A DNA stretch of 64,000 nucleotides from Streptococcus infantis ATCC 700779 (GCF_000187465.1 NZ_GL732439.1:1201518-1265517); one strand, 5' to 3'; shown: positions 38,416-48,036, counted from the stretch's first letter. Made by a program: numbers and translations. The notes: a model not told the origin generated them from the sequence alone.

Positions 38416-38450
38416 TAAATACCTCTACAATAAAATCTAACTAATAAAAT

Positions 38451-39449
38451 TTACAAAGAACTTATTGCTCTATACTTTTCAAAACTATACATATAAATTT
38501 CGTCAACTCTCAGCATCTGATATTTTTCTTTAACTTTTACAAAGTAAGAGCCAATTAGTTCCTTTGGAATTACCTCATTAGATGGTTCTTCTGCTTTCGA
38601 ATCACCACGCATAGTCAACCATGGTTCTTCTTCATGAGTAAATTCTTCTAATACTTTTCCATTAAATATAGCAAAATTCTTCAATATACTATCGATCAAA
38701 CTACGTTCAAAAAATGTAAGTCCATCTCCAGGATTACTATTTAAATTCAATTGGATTGGATTATATCCAAAACTGCTATATTTAAAATAAACATCTCTAT
38801 ATACAGGACCATGTACCCACGCCTCACAGTCACTAAGAAAAATATAATCTTTCTTAAAAGCAAAATAAAATCCTTGTACATAATATAAAAGTTTTTGTAA
38901 AGCTAACGGTGTAATCTCATTATTTTTTGATAATAAATAGTGAATAACTTGAGTAAGTTTATCATCATTTTCATTATTTAAAATTTCGTCAACCTTTTCT
39001 ACACTCTTATTAAATGCTACATCTGAAATATTATCTTTATTTGTGACCAAAATTTCTTTAAAAGTATCGGGTTTTTCTAATATTTCTTTCAATTTATCAG
39101 AATAAGCAGGTTTTGGAATATCACCAGTTAAATATCTTTGAATAGTATTAACTCCCCATCCCAAAAGTTGAGCTAATGGTTTAGCTCCAATACTATATTT
39201 TTTCGTAATATTTATTATATCTTCATTGGAGATAATACCATTCTCGCTCCTAAAAGCTTCATAGATAGCTTGTTTATTATATTCGTTAATTTCTTCAACA
39301 TAAACAGGCTTATTACAATTAACACAATAAGCAGTCTTACCTGAAAAAGTATATTTTTTTCCTTTTAATGACCGTGTTAATTCTTCATCCACTACTTTAT
39401 AATTTACAGACTCTAAGCAATTTTCGCATAATATTTTTTTATTATTCAT
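38451..39449 (-). CDS. MqsA-type antitoxin with zinc ribbon, HTH and Panacea (DUF4065) domain
   Basis: This 332-residue protein has three parts. Residues 1-50 hold two CxxC pairs (C8/C11, C42/C45), a zinc ribbon as in MqsA. Residues 78-112 hold an Xre-type HTH (SIGAKPLAQLLGWGVNTIQR). Residues 165-310 hold a Panacea/DUF4065 domain (LTPLALQKLLYY-like ITPLALQKLLYYVQGFYFAF, then DCEAWVHGPVYRDVY). Panacea domains are known as versatile neutralising domains of diverse toxins. Here the partner is the MqsR-like gene 47 nt upstream. It probably represses its own promoter through the HTH. Confidence 0.85.
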   Translation of the reverse strand: MNNKKILCENCLESVNYKVVDEELTRSLKGKKYTFSGKTAYCVNCNKPVYVEEINEYNKQAIYEAFRSENGIISNEDIINITKKYSIGAKPLAQLLGWGVNTIQRYLTGDIPKPAYSDKLKEILEKPDTFKEILVTNKDNISDVAFNKSVEKVDEILNNENDDKLTQVIHYLLSKNNEITPLALQKLLYYVQGFYFAFKKDYIFLSDCEAWVHGPVYRDVYFKYSSFGYNPIQLNLNSNPGDGLTFFERSLIDSILKNFAIFNGKVLEEFTHEEEPWLTMRGDSKAEEPSNEVIPKELIGSYFVKVKEKYQMLRVDEIYMYSFEKYRAISSL

Positions 39450-39496
39450 TATTAGTCTCCTTTCAAGAGAGAGGTCTTCTCTTAAAGAGGGAAAAT

Positions 39497-39895
39497 TTAT
39501 TTAAATTGATAATTCAACGCTTTTGATTCATCCGGCCTATGAAAAGATACAACAACTAAAAAAGGTTGGTTTGCCTTATCATTTTTAATTATTATTTTAA
39601 CGTAAACAATAACTTGCAACTCGTCACCAAATAAATCTGTTAAAGTAAATTCAGGCGCAAACAGATAATAATCTTCATGATTCCGTAAAACATCATACGG
39701 ATGTAAACACTCACAAAAATCGCTATACTCGATTTGCATTAATAACTTACAAATTTCTTCATCCTTCAAATTAAATTCACTCATGAATTCTTCGTTCTTT
39801 TCACGATTTTCTCCAGTTGAAATCATGTAGCTTTTACTCTGAATTAGGCTTTTAATTTCTTCTAATAAATCTTCGATTTCTAATTTACTATACAT
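39497..39895 (-). CDS. MqsR-like mRNA interferase toxin
   Basis: The 132-residue protein resembles MqsR in its C-terminal two thirds. LKDEEICKLLMQIEYSDFCE matches the MqsR segment before its catalytic lysine, and LQVIVYVKIIIKND...FLVVVSFHRP matches the final strands VYLKITV...VLIVSFKEK. MqsR is a ribosome-independent endoribonuclease of the RelE fold. Toxin-first order followed by an MqsA-like gene agrees. The start is odd: a strong ribosome site and ATG lie at 39928 in the same frame, but a TAA follows after seven codons. Translation at 39895 has only AAAGG at a long distance. Confidence 0.75.
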   Translation of the reverse strand: MYSKLEIEDLLEEIKSLIQSKSYMISTGENREKNEEFMSEFNLKDEEICKLLMQIEYSDFCECLHPYDVLRNHEDYYLFAPEFTLTDLFGDELQVIVYVKIIIKNDKANQPFLVVVSFHRPDESKALNYQFK

Positions 39896-39904
39896 TAAAA
39901 AGTA

Positions 39905-39928
39905 TTAACCTTTCTGTTTAATTGCCAT
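39905..39928 (-). other. seven-codon mini-ORF (MAIKQKG) in frame with the toxin
   Basis: ATG GCA ATT AAA CAG AAA GGT TAA is preceded by the strong Shine-Dalgarno AAGGAGGG. It is in frame with the toxin ATG nine nt after its stop (TAC TTT TTA ATG). It is either a leader peptide coupling translation or the former toxin N-terminus cut off by a nonsense mutation. Confidence 0.6.
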
Positions 39929-39940
39929 TTAGTTCCCTCC

Positions 39941-39955
39941 TTAATTACACATTAA
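39941..39955. promoter_or_regulatory. possible antitoxin operator
   Basis: Inverted repeat TTAAT-N5-ATTAA between the -10 and the ribosome binding site. Weak, but placed where autoregulation would act. Confidence 0.35.
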
Positions 39956-39983
39956 TAGTAACATTTTTTTTAAAAAAAGTCAA
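39955..39983 (-). promoter_or_regulatory. toxin-antitoxin promoter
   Basis: On the minus strand TTGACT (39978-39983), a 17-nt A/T spacer, and TACTAT (39955-39960). The -35 abuts the hsdR terminator, so the TA genes and everything to hsdM can be transcribed independently of hsdR. Confidence 0.75.
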
Positions 39984-40016
39984 AAAAAGCACTATTTTTT
40001 TAAAAATAGTGCTTTT
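39984..40016. terminator. hsdR terminator
   Basis: AAAGCACTATTTTT / AAAAATAGTGCTTT stem directly after the hsdR stop, with T-runs on both strands. Confidence 0.9.
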
Positions 40017-43006
40017 TATCTCCCAACCCTGAGTGGCTCAATCACTTCTTCAATCAGTTGGGTATAGGCTTCTTTGATTTGTTTTTTATAGAGGAGTGGG
40101 TTGAGGGCATCTGTCACCTCAACTTTATAGTCCTTGTAGCGCTGGCTCTTGGTCAGTTGACTTTCTCCTAGTTGTTTTTTTGCTCCCTTGCGGTAGTGAT
40201 TGACATAGTAGCGGAGTTCATCTTCACCGACATACCAGTTCTTACTAAAGTCTTGGATATGCTGCTGGATGACTGCCTCAATCATCTGGTCCAAGATATT
40301 GGCGATGGATTGACCTCTGTAGCGGTCAGGATTTGCCTGTACTTCTTGCCAAAGTTCTGAGATGATCTGGGCAAGGTTTGGATTGGTCTTCTCCAGACTT
40401 TGGATATAGGTATCCACCGCTTCTCTGTCCTGTGCGCTGAGACTCTTTTCCTGACTTTGCTCTTGCTCAATCAGGCTTTGGATCAGGGTCAGTATATAGG
40501 CATAGTTGATCTCATCGACTTGGATAGACTCCAGTTCGTAGTGGATATCCAGTGGCTCCCCATCCTCATCACCATCTTCTGAACGACTTTTAAGTTCGGC
40601 AAGGATATTTTGATAGAAGCCTAGATAGTTCTCCAATTCTTCTGCAGTTAGTCCAGTCTCTGCATAGATTTCTTCCTCGTCATACTCTTTATAAACTCGG
40701 ATAGAAGCCAAGTATTTATCAAAGGATTGATAAGCCTTGGCTAGTTTTCTCAATTCAGGTGTAGAGATTTGCTCGATTTGGAGTCCTTCTTCGGGGTCAT
40801 CGGTGATTAGATTTCGGAAATCACTACAACTTCGCAGAAAGTTTCTCTTTTCTTCTTCCCAGCTAGGTGCTAGGACATCATTTTCTCCACCATTTGAGTA
40901 GAGTTTGAGGGCATTATCCACTGCTTCTTTAAAGGCTATAGGCTTTTGGAAAGTGATGATATGCCCATAGGTCTTACTAGAATCAAAGATACGGTTGGTA
41001 CGACTAAAGGCCTGAATCAAATCCTGCGGTTGCATGGGCTTTCTGTCGATAAAGAGGGTCGATAGACAAGGTGCATCAAATCCTGTTAAGAGACGATTGA
41101 CCACGATAACCATGTCCAACTGCTCATTGCGATAGAGATACTTGTCTTGTTTACGGGCAAGGCGGTTATTGACATCAGTATTAAAGCCACGAAGATCCGC
41201 CATAGTAAAGTGAGTATCAAACTCTTGGTTATAGTCCTCTAAGACCTGTTTCATGTGGTCTTGGTTGGCTCTTGAGTCTTCTTCATTTTCAGTGACAGAG
41301 TAGGTAATGGTCGCCTTTGGAAAGTCTGGAAGAACCATCTTGACTCTCTCTGATACCTTGACTCGTGTCTGACCAGCCTTGACTCTTTTTAGAAGGTCAT
41401 AGTAGGCTTGGGCTTGAGGGATAGACTTGACTGTCAGGATGGCATTGTAGGTATTGCCGACTCCTTTTTGGAAGCCTAGTTGTTGGCGGGATTTATTGAT
41501 AATAGCATCCAAGACTTCCAGCATGTGCTCCTCATTCTCGTAGACCGTATCTGGTATGCCGTTTTCAGCCTGGTCTGTGATGAGGGTATTGCGATAATCC
41601 ACCTTAAAGCCTAAGACAGCTCCGTCGTGGATGGCTTCCTTGACTGTATACTCATGGAGACGGTCTCCATACTGTTGCTGGGTGGTTTGAGCTAGGTCGC
41701 CGACTTGCTGGCGTTTATTTTCCTTAAAGATGGGGGTACCTGTAAAACCATACCAGAGGGACTGAGGGAAAAAGGCTTTAATGTCTTTTTGTGTTTGTGG
41801 AGTAACGGCACGGTGGCATTCATCTACAACAAAGGCCACTCGGAGTCCCTTGATTTTGTCCGCATCTCGTTGGTAAAGACCTTGGTCAAACTTGCGCATC
41901 ATGGTGGTGATTTTCTGGATGGTAGTCACCACGACACGTTTATCATTACTTCCTAGTCGCTTGACCAAATCAAGGGTATTGTCCGTCTCATCGATATCAA
42001 TGACATCATTGGTCGCATAAGAGAGGAAGGATGATGTGGTCTGTTGGTCCAAGTCCCTGCGGTCAACGACAAAAATAGTCTTTTGGATCGATGGAATTTG
42101 AAGGAGGTTCCTTGCCACCTTATAAGAAGTCAGGGTCTTTCCTGAACCAGTTGTATGCCAAACATAGCCTGATGCTTGCTGGCGAGAAGCCTCCTGCACC
42201 GCTTCGATAGCATGGATCTGGTAGGGGCGCAAGAGGATGAGAGATTTCTTGCTATCATCAATGACAGAATACTGCATGACCATCTGATGGGCACGAGGGA
42301 TCGAAAGGACTTCGTGGGCAAAGCTAGTCAGGTTTGTCACAGGATGATTATCCTTATCCACCCACTTGGTTAGAAATTGCTTGTTAAGTTTATTTTCACG
42401 AGCTGCAGCGATATAGCGAGTATCTACTTTGTTCGTCACGACAAACATCTGCAAGCTAGAGTAGATACCACGGAATTTCCCTTCACGGTCATATTTTTTA
42501 ATCTGATGAAAAGCATCGATAAATGCTGCTTGGGTGCTCTTGAGCTCGATTTGAATCATAGGCAAGCCATTGATGAGAAGAGTAACATCCAGTCTACGGT
42601 CTTGGTCCAGAGGATTTACTTTTTCCCGTTGGACTTGATTGACAACTTCGTAGCTAGACTTTCCTGCTGCAATATTGTCACGCCAAATGACTGACAAACG
42701 GATGGTGCCTAGGCTCGCATCTTCTCTTTGAACCTCGACTTTGGCAATGCCATTTTCTCCGACCAACCACTTGGCAGCATCATAGTAGCTGACAAAGTTG
42801 AGTTGGTTCTGAATCTGGCGTTTTTCCTGATCAGTCAAGGGATGGTCTGCTAGCAGAGCAACGTTGTTTTGGGCTAGTTTCTCGAAGAAATTGTCCCATA
42901 GTTGTTCTTCTGTTTTTAGGTCTTCTCTATAAGTCCATTGGCTTTCACCAGTTACCAGCTGGTTTATCAGTTGTTTTTCTATTTCCAGTTCTGGTTTTAC
43001 CTGCAT
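40016..43006 (-). CDS. hsdR: type I restriction enzyme endonuclease/translocase subunit
   Basis: The 996-residue HsdR has an N-terminal nuclease domain ([17 protein letters not shown], the ExK of PD-(D/E)XK). Helicase motor motifs follow: HTTGSGKT (about 287), VVDECHRAV (about 394) and GFTGTPIF. Later come [17 protein letters not shown] and [10 protein letters not shown] (motif VI). A C-terminal helical HsdM-interaction region ends the protein. It cuts DNA lacking HsdM methylation after ATP-driven translocation. It is full length with no break. It has its own terminator and is separated from hsdS/hsdM by other genes. Confidence 0.97.
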   Translation of the reverse strand: MQVKPELEIEKQLINQLVTGESQWTYREDLKTEEQLWDNFFEKLAQNNVALLADHPLTDQEKRQIQNQLNFVSYYDAAKWLVGENGIAKVEVQREDASLGTIRLSVIWRDNIAAGKSSYEVVNQVQREKVNPLDQDRRLDVTLLINGLPMIQIELKSTQAAFIDAFHQIKKYDREGKFRGIYSSLQMFVVTNKVDTRYIAAARENKLNKQFLTKWVDKDNHPVTNLTSFAHEVLSIPRAHQMVMQYSVIDDSKKSLILLRPYQIHAIEAVQEASRQQASGYVWHTTGSGKTLTSYKVARNLLQIPSIQKTIFVVDRRDLDQQTTSSFLSYATNDVIDIDETDNTLDLVKRLGSNDKRVVVTTIQKITTMMRKFDQGLYQRDADKIKGLRVAFVVDECHRAVTPQTQKDIKAFFPQSLWYGFTGTPIFKENKRQQVGDLAQTTQQQYGDRLHEYTVKEAIHDGAVLGFKVDYRNTLITDQAENGIPDTVYENEEHMLEVLDAIINKSRQQLGFQKGVGNTYNAILTVKSIPQAQAYYDLLKRVKAGQTRVKVSERVKMVLPDFPKATITYSVTENEEDSRANQDHMKQVLEDYNQEFDTHFTMADLRGFNTDVNNRLARKQDKYLYRNEQLDMVIVVNRLLTGFDAPCLSTLFIDRKPMQPQDLIQAFSRTNRIFDSSKTYGHIITFQKPIAFKEAVDNALKLYSNGGENDVLAPSWEEEKRNFLRSCSDFRNLITDDPEEGLQIEQISTPELRKLAKAYQSFDKYLASIRVYKEYDEEEIYAETGLTAEELENYLGFYQNILAELKSRSEDGDEDGEPLDIHYELESIQVDEINYAYILTLIQSLIEQEQSQEKSLSAQDREAVDTYIQSLEKTNPNLAQIISELWQEVQANPDRYRGQSIANILDQMIEAVIQQHIQDFSKNWYVGEDELRYYVNHYRKGAKKQLGESQLTKSQRYKDYKVEVTDALNPLLYKKQIKEAYTQLIEEVIEPLRVGR

Positions 43007-43161
43007 CTATATTTCTCCTTTTGGAAACCGCATTCTTCCTATTATTATATCATATTCCAGACAGAAAACGCCTTCTAGATCCTACTTCCTTCCCAAAAAC
43101 CATGTAGTCTTTCTCCCTAAAATATGGTATAGTAGAATCATACTACACAAGAGGAGTTTAC

Positions 43162-43782
43162 ATGTCACACGAGAAAGAAATGAAAGCTGTTTCTCCCCTT
43201 CTACAGCAAGCCATTCATATTTCCTCCATCGTCGGTGGAGTTGCTACTGTAATATTCTGCATCTGGGCCTATCAGGCTGGTATCTTGCACTCCAAGGAAA
43301 CCCTCTCTGCCTTTATCCAACAGGCGGGTATCTGGGGGCCACCGCTCTTTATCTTTTTACAGATTTTGCAGACGGTTGTTCCTATCATTCCAGGTGCTCT
43401 TACCTCCGTTGCAGGTGTCTTTATCTATGGTCACATCATCGGGACCATCTACAACTATATCGGTATTGTCATTGGTTGTGCTATTATCTTTTACTTGGTG
43501 CGTCTCTACGGAGCACCCTTTGTCCAGTCCATGGTCAGCAAGCGTACCTATGACAAGTATATCGGGTGGTTAGATGAAGGCAATCGCTTTGACCGATTCT
43601 TTATCTTTATGATGATTTGGCCAGTTAGTCCAGCTGATTTTCTCTGCATGTTGGCTGCTTTGACCAAGATGAGCTTCAAGCGGTATATGACCATTATCAT
43701 CCTGACCAAACCCTTTACCCTGGTTGTTTACACTTATGGCTTGACTTATATCATCGATTACTTTTGGCAGATGTTTGGCTAA
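43162..43782 (+). CDS. TVP38/TMEM64 (DedA-like) membrane protein
   Basis: The 206-residue protein has about five hydrophobic segments. The SNARE-associated/VTT signature is seen in QILQTVVPIIPGALTSVAGVFIYGHIIGT (about 70-98) and FFIFMMIWPVSPADFLCMLAALTKMSF (about 145-172). VTT/DedA proteins are now linked to lipid scrambling or transport. The exact role here is unknown. AAGAGGAG precedes the ATG. Divergent from hsdR. Confidence 0.88.
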   Translation: MSHEKEMKAVSPLLQQAIHISSIVGGVATVIFCIWAYQAGILHSKETLSAFIQQAGIWGPPLFIFLQILQTVVPIIPGALTSVAGVFIYGHIIGTIYNYIGIVIGCAIIFYLVRLYGAPFVQSMVSKRTYDKYIGWLDEGNRFDRFFIFMMIWPVSPADFLCMLAALTKMSFKRYMTIIILTKPFTLVVYTYGLTYIIDYFWQMFG

Positions 43783-43787
43783 TACAC

Positions 43788-43822
43788 AAAAAACTCAAGG
43801 ATTCATCCTTGAGTTTTTCTTT
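43788..43822. terminator. bidirectional terminator TVP38/MFS
   Basis: AAAAACTCAAGGAT / ATCCTTGAGTTTTT between convergent genes. Confidence 0.9.
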
Positions 43823-43823
43823 G

Positions 43824-44978
43824 TTAGGCTTCTTTTTTCAATAAAAGGGAAACAAGCACTGATGTAGCAATCATCCATGCTCCTAGAATGATAAAGGTCA
43901 TTCGACCATCTGTAGTTACCAAGCTAATCCCTGAAAGAACGAAGGGTGTTAATGATGCTCCAAAAGAACATCCCAAAACAGCATAGGAAGTTGCTTTGTT
44001 GAGGAGTTTTGCAGGAATTCGCTCAGATATCAACTGAAAGACTGTCGTCAGAGCGATACTGTAGGCAAATCCTCCCAGGATAGAACCTGCAACCACCACC
44101 CAGAGTGATGGGGAAAGAGCAATGATGATTTGCCCGATACCAAAAGTGACACCAGCGACCAATAGAAGTCTTTCCTTGAAGGCTGAAATTAGGAAAGAAA
44201 AGCTGATTCCAGCTAGAATACCGATTAACTGCATGGCACTAAGTACAAGACTCGACAACTGAGCATCTCCAAACCCAGCCTCAATCATGAGACTAGGGAT
44301 ACGGAAGGTGATAGCCGTATTGGTACATACAATCACTGCAGCTACAATAGCAAGGAAGAAAATAAGCTGTTTCATAGAAGCAGTCAATCTTACTGCTTCT
44401 TCTGTCTGATGCTTGGACTCATGAACTTCTGCTTTTCCATAAGGAACAAAGAGAAGGAAGAGTGCGAGAACCACTAAACCTGCTGCATAAACTAAGAAGG
44501 TTGCGGTCCAGCCAAATGCTAAGAGTTGACCGACTGCCAAAGTCAAGATAGAAGCTCCTACTACCTCAGCTGACCCACGAAAACCAAGCATTTGGATACG
44601 GGTTTTGCCGTGGTAACGTTCACTGATGATCGAGATAGCCTTGGCATTGAGCATCCCAACTCCAAGTCCAAATAGCAAGCGTGTCGCAAAGACAAAGTAA
44701 TAGCCCTGATACCAGAAAGGTGCTGTTCCACTGATTGACAAGATCAAAAGTCCCAAGGTCAACTGGAGGCGTTCAGGAAAAATACGCTCTAAAACTCCGT
44801 TCAATAAAAGCATGGCCATAATCCCAAAGGATGGGAGGCTGACCAAGAGTTCGACCTGACCAGTCGAATAGCCCTGATAATAGTCAAACATGGCTGGCAG
44901 GGCGCTCGAAATAGAAAACGATGTGATCAATACTAACGATAGGGATAGTATGCTCACTTTTTCCAAAAATTGTTTCAT
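43824..44978 (-). CDS. MFS transporter (CynX/NimT-like or drug efflux type)
   Basis: The 384-residue protein has 12 predicted helices with a central cytoplasmic loop (GKAEVHESKHQTEEAV, about 190-205). Motif A-like sequence NGVLERIFPERLQL lies between helices 2 and 3, and the first helix pair is preceded by FDYYQGYSTGQVELLVSLPSFG. The substrate is unknown. Start 44978 (MKQFLEKVSIL) is chosen because TGAGGAAAAG precedes it; the ATG at 44993 lacks a ribosome site. Monocistronic. Confidence 0.85.
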   Translation of the reverse strand: MKQFLEKVSILSLSLVLITSFSISSALPAMFDYYQGYSTGQVELLVSLPSFGIMAMLLLNGVLERIFPERLQLTLGLLILSISGTAPFWYQGYYFVFATRLLFGLGVGMLNAKAISIISERYHGKTRIQMLGFRGSAEVVGASILTLAVGQLLAFGWTATFLVYAAGLVVLALFLLFVPYGKAEVHESKHQTEEAVRLTASMKQLIFFLAIVAAVIVCTNTAITFRIPSLMIEAGFGDAQLSSLVLSAMQLIGILAGISFSFLISAFKERLLLVAGVTFGIGQIIIALSPSLWVVVAGSILGGFAYSIALTTVFQLISERIPAKLLNKATSYAVLGCSFGASLTPFVLSGISLVTTDGRMTFIILGAWMIATSVLVSLLLKKEA

Positions 44979-45082
44979 CTTTTCCTCATTCATTGTTCAT
45001 TTTTCATATTAGTAAAAAGGTCCTTTCCTATCATACACTCTTTACCCAAAATTGGCAAGCGACTGAGCACCAAGACCAACAG

Positions 45083-45133
45083 AAAAAGCGGGGCATCAAG
45101 AGCTGTGAAGTCTTGATGACATCCCACTTTTTT
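45083..45133. terminator. ftsEX operon terminator
   Basis: AAAAAGCGGGGCATCAAGA / TCTTGATGACATCCCACTTTTT long imperfect stem with flanking A/T runs, working on either strand. The rest of 44994-45157 holds no gene. Confidence 0.82.
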
Positions 45134-45157
45134 ATGTGTTTTATCCAGTTATGTGAC

Positions 45158-46084
45158 TTAGATTTTCAAGAATCGACGCATTGAGATTCCTGAACCTAGT
45201 GAACCGATACAGATTCCGATGAGGAACAAGAGACCGATCATCAATGGAATAAAGGTATTCGGTGTAATCAAAGATAGGTTTTGACCAACCAAGGATGGGT
45301 TGACAGATTGGAACACTCGGTTATAGATAAAGTAAACCAATGCTGATGGAAGAGCTGCTCCCAACAATCCGATAAAGGCACCTTCTAGCAAGAATGGGCC
45401 ACGGATATAACCGTTCTTGGCACCAACCAAACGCATGATTTGGATTTCACGGCTACGTGAAATGATAGTAATACGGATGGTATTTGAAATCAAGAAGACT
45501 GCGATGAAGATCAAGAGTCCTGCGATGACCAATCCCCATACACGGATGAAGGAAGCCAACTTGAAGAGACGTTCGGTATTGGCACCACCGTCTTGAACTT
45601 CAGAGACACCTTCAATCTTTTTAGCTTCTTCAGCTACAGGTTTTACATCACTTGGTGAATTGGTATCTACGATGTAGGCATCATGAAGAGGGTTTGCATC
45701 TCCTTCAAACACCTTCCACTCATCACCCATAGTTTCAGTCAGCTTTTGGTACTGCTCTTCTTTACTTGAGAAGGTTACATTTTTAACAGCTGGCAGAGCT
45801 TTAAGGGCGTTATAGACCTTGTGGTAGTCATTGTTCGTGACTGTTTGGCCTTCTTTTACAATGGTTTCACTGTTGTCTTCAACGTCTTTACGAACATAAA
45901 CCATGACGCGGACGTTGTTCTCAATATCAGTTGCTAATTTCGCAGTATTGAAGATAACTGAAGCAAAGATAGCAACCAAGGTCAAGGTAATCATTACTGA
46001 ACTGACAGCAGCAATGGTCATCCATCCATTACGCTTTAAGCTTTTTAAAGCTTCGAACAGATGGCGGAAAAATCTACTAATCAT
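45158..46084 (-). CDS. ftsX: cell division protein FtsX
   Basis: The 308-residue membrane protein has four transmembrane helices: one at about 22-45, a large extracellular domain (about 50-170) and three at about 175-300. It ends GSGISMRRFLKI. With FtsE it controls the peptidoglycan hydrolase PcsB at the septum in streptococci (known). ATG 46084 (MISRFFRHLFEALKS) matches family N-termini and overlaps ftsE by 8 nt. Confidence 0.97.
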   Translation of the reverse strand: MISRFFRHLFEALKSLKRNGWMTIAAVSSVMITLTLVAIFASVIFNTAKLATDIENNVRVMVYVRKDVEDNSETIVKEGQTVTNNDYHKVYNALKALPAVKNVTFSSKEEQYQKLTETMGDEWKVFEGDANPLHDAYIVDTNSPSDVKPVAEEAKKIEGVSEVQDGGANTERLFKLASFIRVWGLVIAGLLIFIAVFLISNTIRITIISRSREIQIMRLVGAKNGYIRGPFLLEGAFIGLLGAALPSALVYFIYNRVFQSVNPSLVGQNLSLITPNTFIPLMIGLLFLIGICIGSLGSGISMRRFLKI

Positions 46085-46769
46085 CGTATCCGTACTCTCC
46101 TTTCGCTTCATCACGTACCACGCGACCATTCTCGATGGCAATAACGCGGTGGCGCAAGGTATTTACGATTTGGCTGTTGTGGGTCGCCATCAAAACAGTT
46201 GTCCCTTGAAGATTGATACGTTCCAAGAGGTTCATGATTTCCCATGAGTTATCTGGGTCCAAGTTTCCTGTTGGTTCGTCGGCAATCAAAACCTTAGGAT
46301 TGTTTACGATAGCACGCGCAATGGCGATACGTTGTTGCTCACCACCTGAAAGTTCATTTGGGAATGAACGAACCTTGTGCTTCAAACCGACAAGGTCCAA
46401 GACTTCCATAACACGTTTTTTGATGTTACGACGACTTTCACCAACAACCTCCATGGCGTAAGCAATGTTCTCATAAACGGTTTTCTTTGGCAAAAGTTTG
46501 TAATCCTGAAAGACTACTCCAACGTTTCTACGCAAGAACGGAATGTCTTTCTTTTTAATTTTAACGAGGTTATAACCTGCAACTTGCAAGCTTCCTTTGT
46601 CGATTTTGACCTCACGATACAAGGCACGGATAAAAGTTGATTTACCAGCACCTGAAGGTCCTACGATGTAGGCAAATTCTCCTGCATCGATATTTACAGT
46701 GATGCCACGTAGGGCTGTTGTCCCGTTGTCGTATTTTTTGACAACATCTCTCATTTCAATGATTGACAT
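46077..46769 (-). CDS. ftsE: cell division ATP-binding protein FtsE
   Basis: The 230-residue ABC ATPase has Walker A GPSGAGKST (about 37-45), the signature LSGGEQQRIAIARAI (about 140-154), Walker B VLIADEPTGNLDP and H-loop MATHN. Partner of FtsX; 8-nt overlap with ftsX and 15 nt after prfB, one operon. Confidence 0.97.
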   Translation of the reverse strand: MSIIEMRDVVKKYDNGTTALRGITVNIDAGEFAYIVGPSGAGKSTFIRALYREVKIDKGSLQVAGYNLVKIKKKDIPFLRRNVGVVFQDYKLLPKKTVYENIAYAMEVVGESRRNIKKRVMEVLDLVGLKHKVRSFPNELSGGEQQRIAIARAIVNNPKVLIADEPTGNLDPDNSWEIMNLLERINLQGTTVLMATHNSQIVNTLRHRVIAIENGRVVRDEAKGEYGYDD

Positions 46770-46784
46770 GTGACTTCCTTTCTT

Positions 46785-47880
46785 TTAACTGATACGCCAT
46801 TTCAGATAAGCATCGATGAAACCATCTAGGTCTCCATCCATAACCTTATCGACTTGCGCTACTTCAAAGTTGGTACGATGGTCTTTTACCATTGTATAAG
46901 GCGTAAATACATAGGAGCGGATTTGACTTCCCCATGTAATTTCCTTTTTCTCACCCTTGAGCGAGTCTACCTCAGCAGCTTTCTTTTCCTGCTCCATCTG
47001 ATAGAGTTTTGCCTGAAGCATCTTCATAGCACGGTCACGGTTTCCGTACTGAGTACGGTCGACGGTTGATGCTACGACGATCCCTGTCGGAATGTGAGTC
47101 AAGCGGACACCTGTTGAAACCTTGTTGACGTTTTGTCCACCTGCTCCACCTGAACGGAAGGTATCCATCTTGATATCATCCTCACGGATGTCAACTTCGA
47201 TGGTATCATCCAACTCTGGCATAACTTCTACAGAAGTAAATGAGGTGTGGCGACGTTTAGCAGAGTCAAATGGAGAGATACGGACCAAACGGTGAACTCC
47301 CATCTCTGACTTGAGAAGACCATAAGCATTTGGTCCTTCAAAAGACAAGGTTACTGACTTGATTCCTGCTTCATCACCTGCTTGGTAGTCTAAGACCTCA
47401 ACCTTGAAGCCTTTGGCATTTCCATAGCGAGTATACATACGAAGGAGCATATCGCCCCAGTCTTGAGCCTCTGTCCCCCCTGAACCAGGATGAATTTCAA
47501 GGATGGCATTGTTGTGATCGTAGGGCTCTGACAAGAGAAGGGTCATTTCGTAGCTAGTCATCATCTGATCTAACTCAGAGAGTTTTTCAACCAGCTCATC
47601 CTTAACGGATTCATCCTCTGCCAAAAAGTCCAGTAAAATCTCAACTTCATCCTGCAACTCATCCATCTTGTGGAAGGTGTTGTAGGTATTTTTGAGTTCG
47701 TTTAATTCTTGCGACGTTTTTTGGGCCGCAATATTATCGTTCCAAAAATCAGGTTCTGTCATTTTGTTTTCCAAAATGGCAATTTCTTCCTCTAAACCTT
47801 CGAGGTCAAAGAGACCCCCTGAAAGAAGCTAATTTTTCACGATTTGCGTCAATTTTTTGACGAATTTCTGAAATGTCCAT
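46785..47880 (-). CDS. prfB: peptide chain release factor 2, programmed +1 frameshift
   Basis: Translation starts at ATG 47878-47880 and runs 24 codons to CTT. An in-frame TGA (47806-47808) follows. Upstream is the internal Shine-Dalgarno AGGGGG (47815-47820), and CTTTGAC is the classical slip site. Skipping T47808 continues [20 protein letters not shown] to give about 364 residues. The GGQ motif ([13 protein letters not shown]) and the SPF tripeptide (RISPFDSA) that reads UGA are present. RF2 thus limits its own frameshifting. First gene of prfB-ftsE-ftsX. A TTAGAT-N17-TATAAT promoter lies at 47907-47935. Confidence 0.96.
47806..47820 (-). promoter_or_regulatory. prfB programmed frameshift site
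   Basis: AGGGGGTCTCTTTGAC on the minus strand: Shine-Dalgarno-like AGGGGG, three bases, CTT, TGA, C. This is the canonical RF2 autoregulation signal. Confidence 0.97.
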
Positions 47881-48012
47881 ACATACTCCTTTTTTTGCAT
47901 CTTATTATTATACCACAATTTTTTTTTTTATCTAATAGGTGTTTTGCTAATTTAGTATCAATATATTTCTGCAAGACATCTACTCGCCTGATTTCTAGCA
48001 AAATTTTAAAAA

Positions 48013-48036
48013 CCTCACAAGAAATTTCTTATGAGA
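48013..48036 (-). terminator. terminator of the deaminase gene
   Basis: CTCATAAGAAA / TTTCTTGTGAG stem followed by GGTTTTTAAAATTTT on the minus strand. The remainder of 47881-48058 holds only the prfB promoter. Confidence 0.75.

Noticed and set aside
46785..47774. prfB as an uninterrupted frame from TTG 47774
   Set aside because: The true start is ATG 47880 with a programmed +1 frameshift at 47806-47808; the shorter frame lacks the N-terminus.
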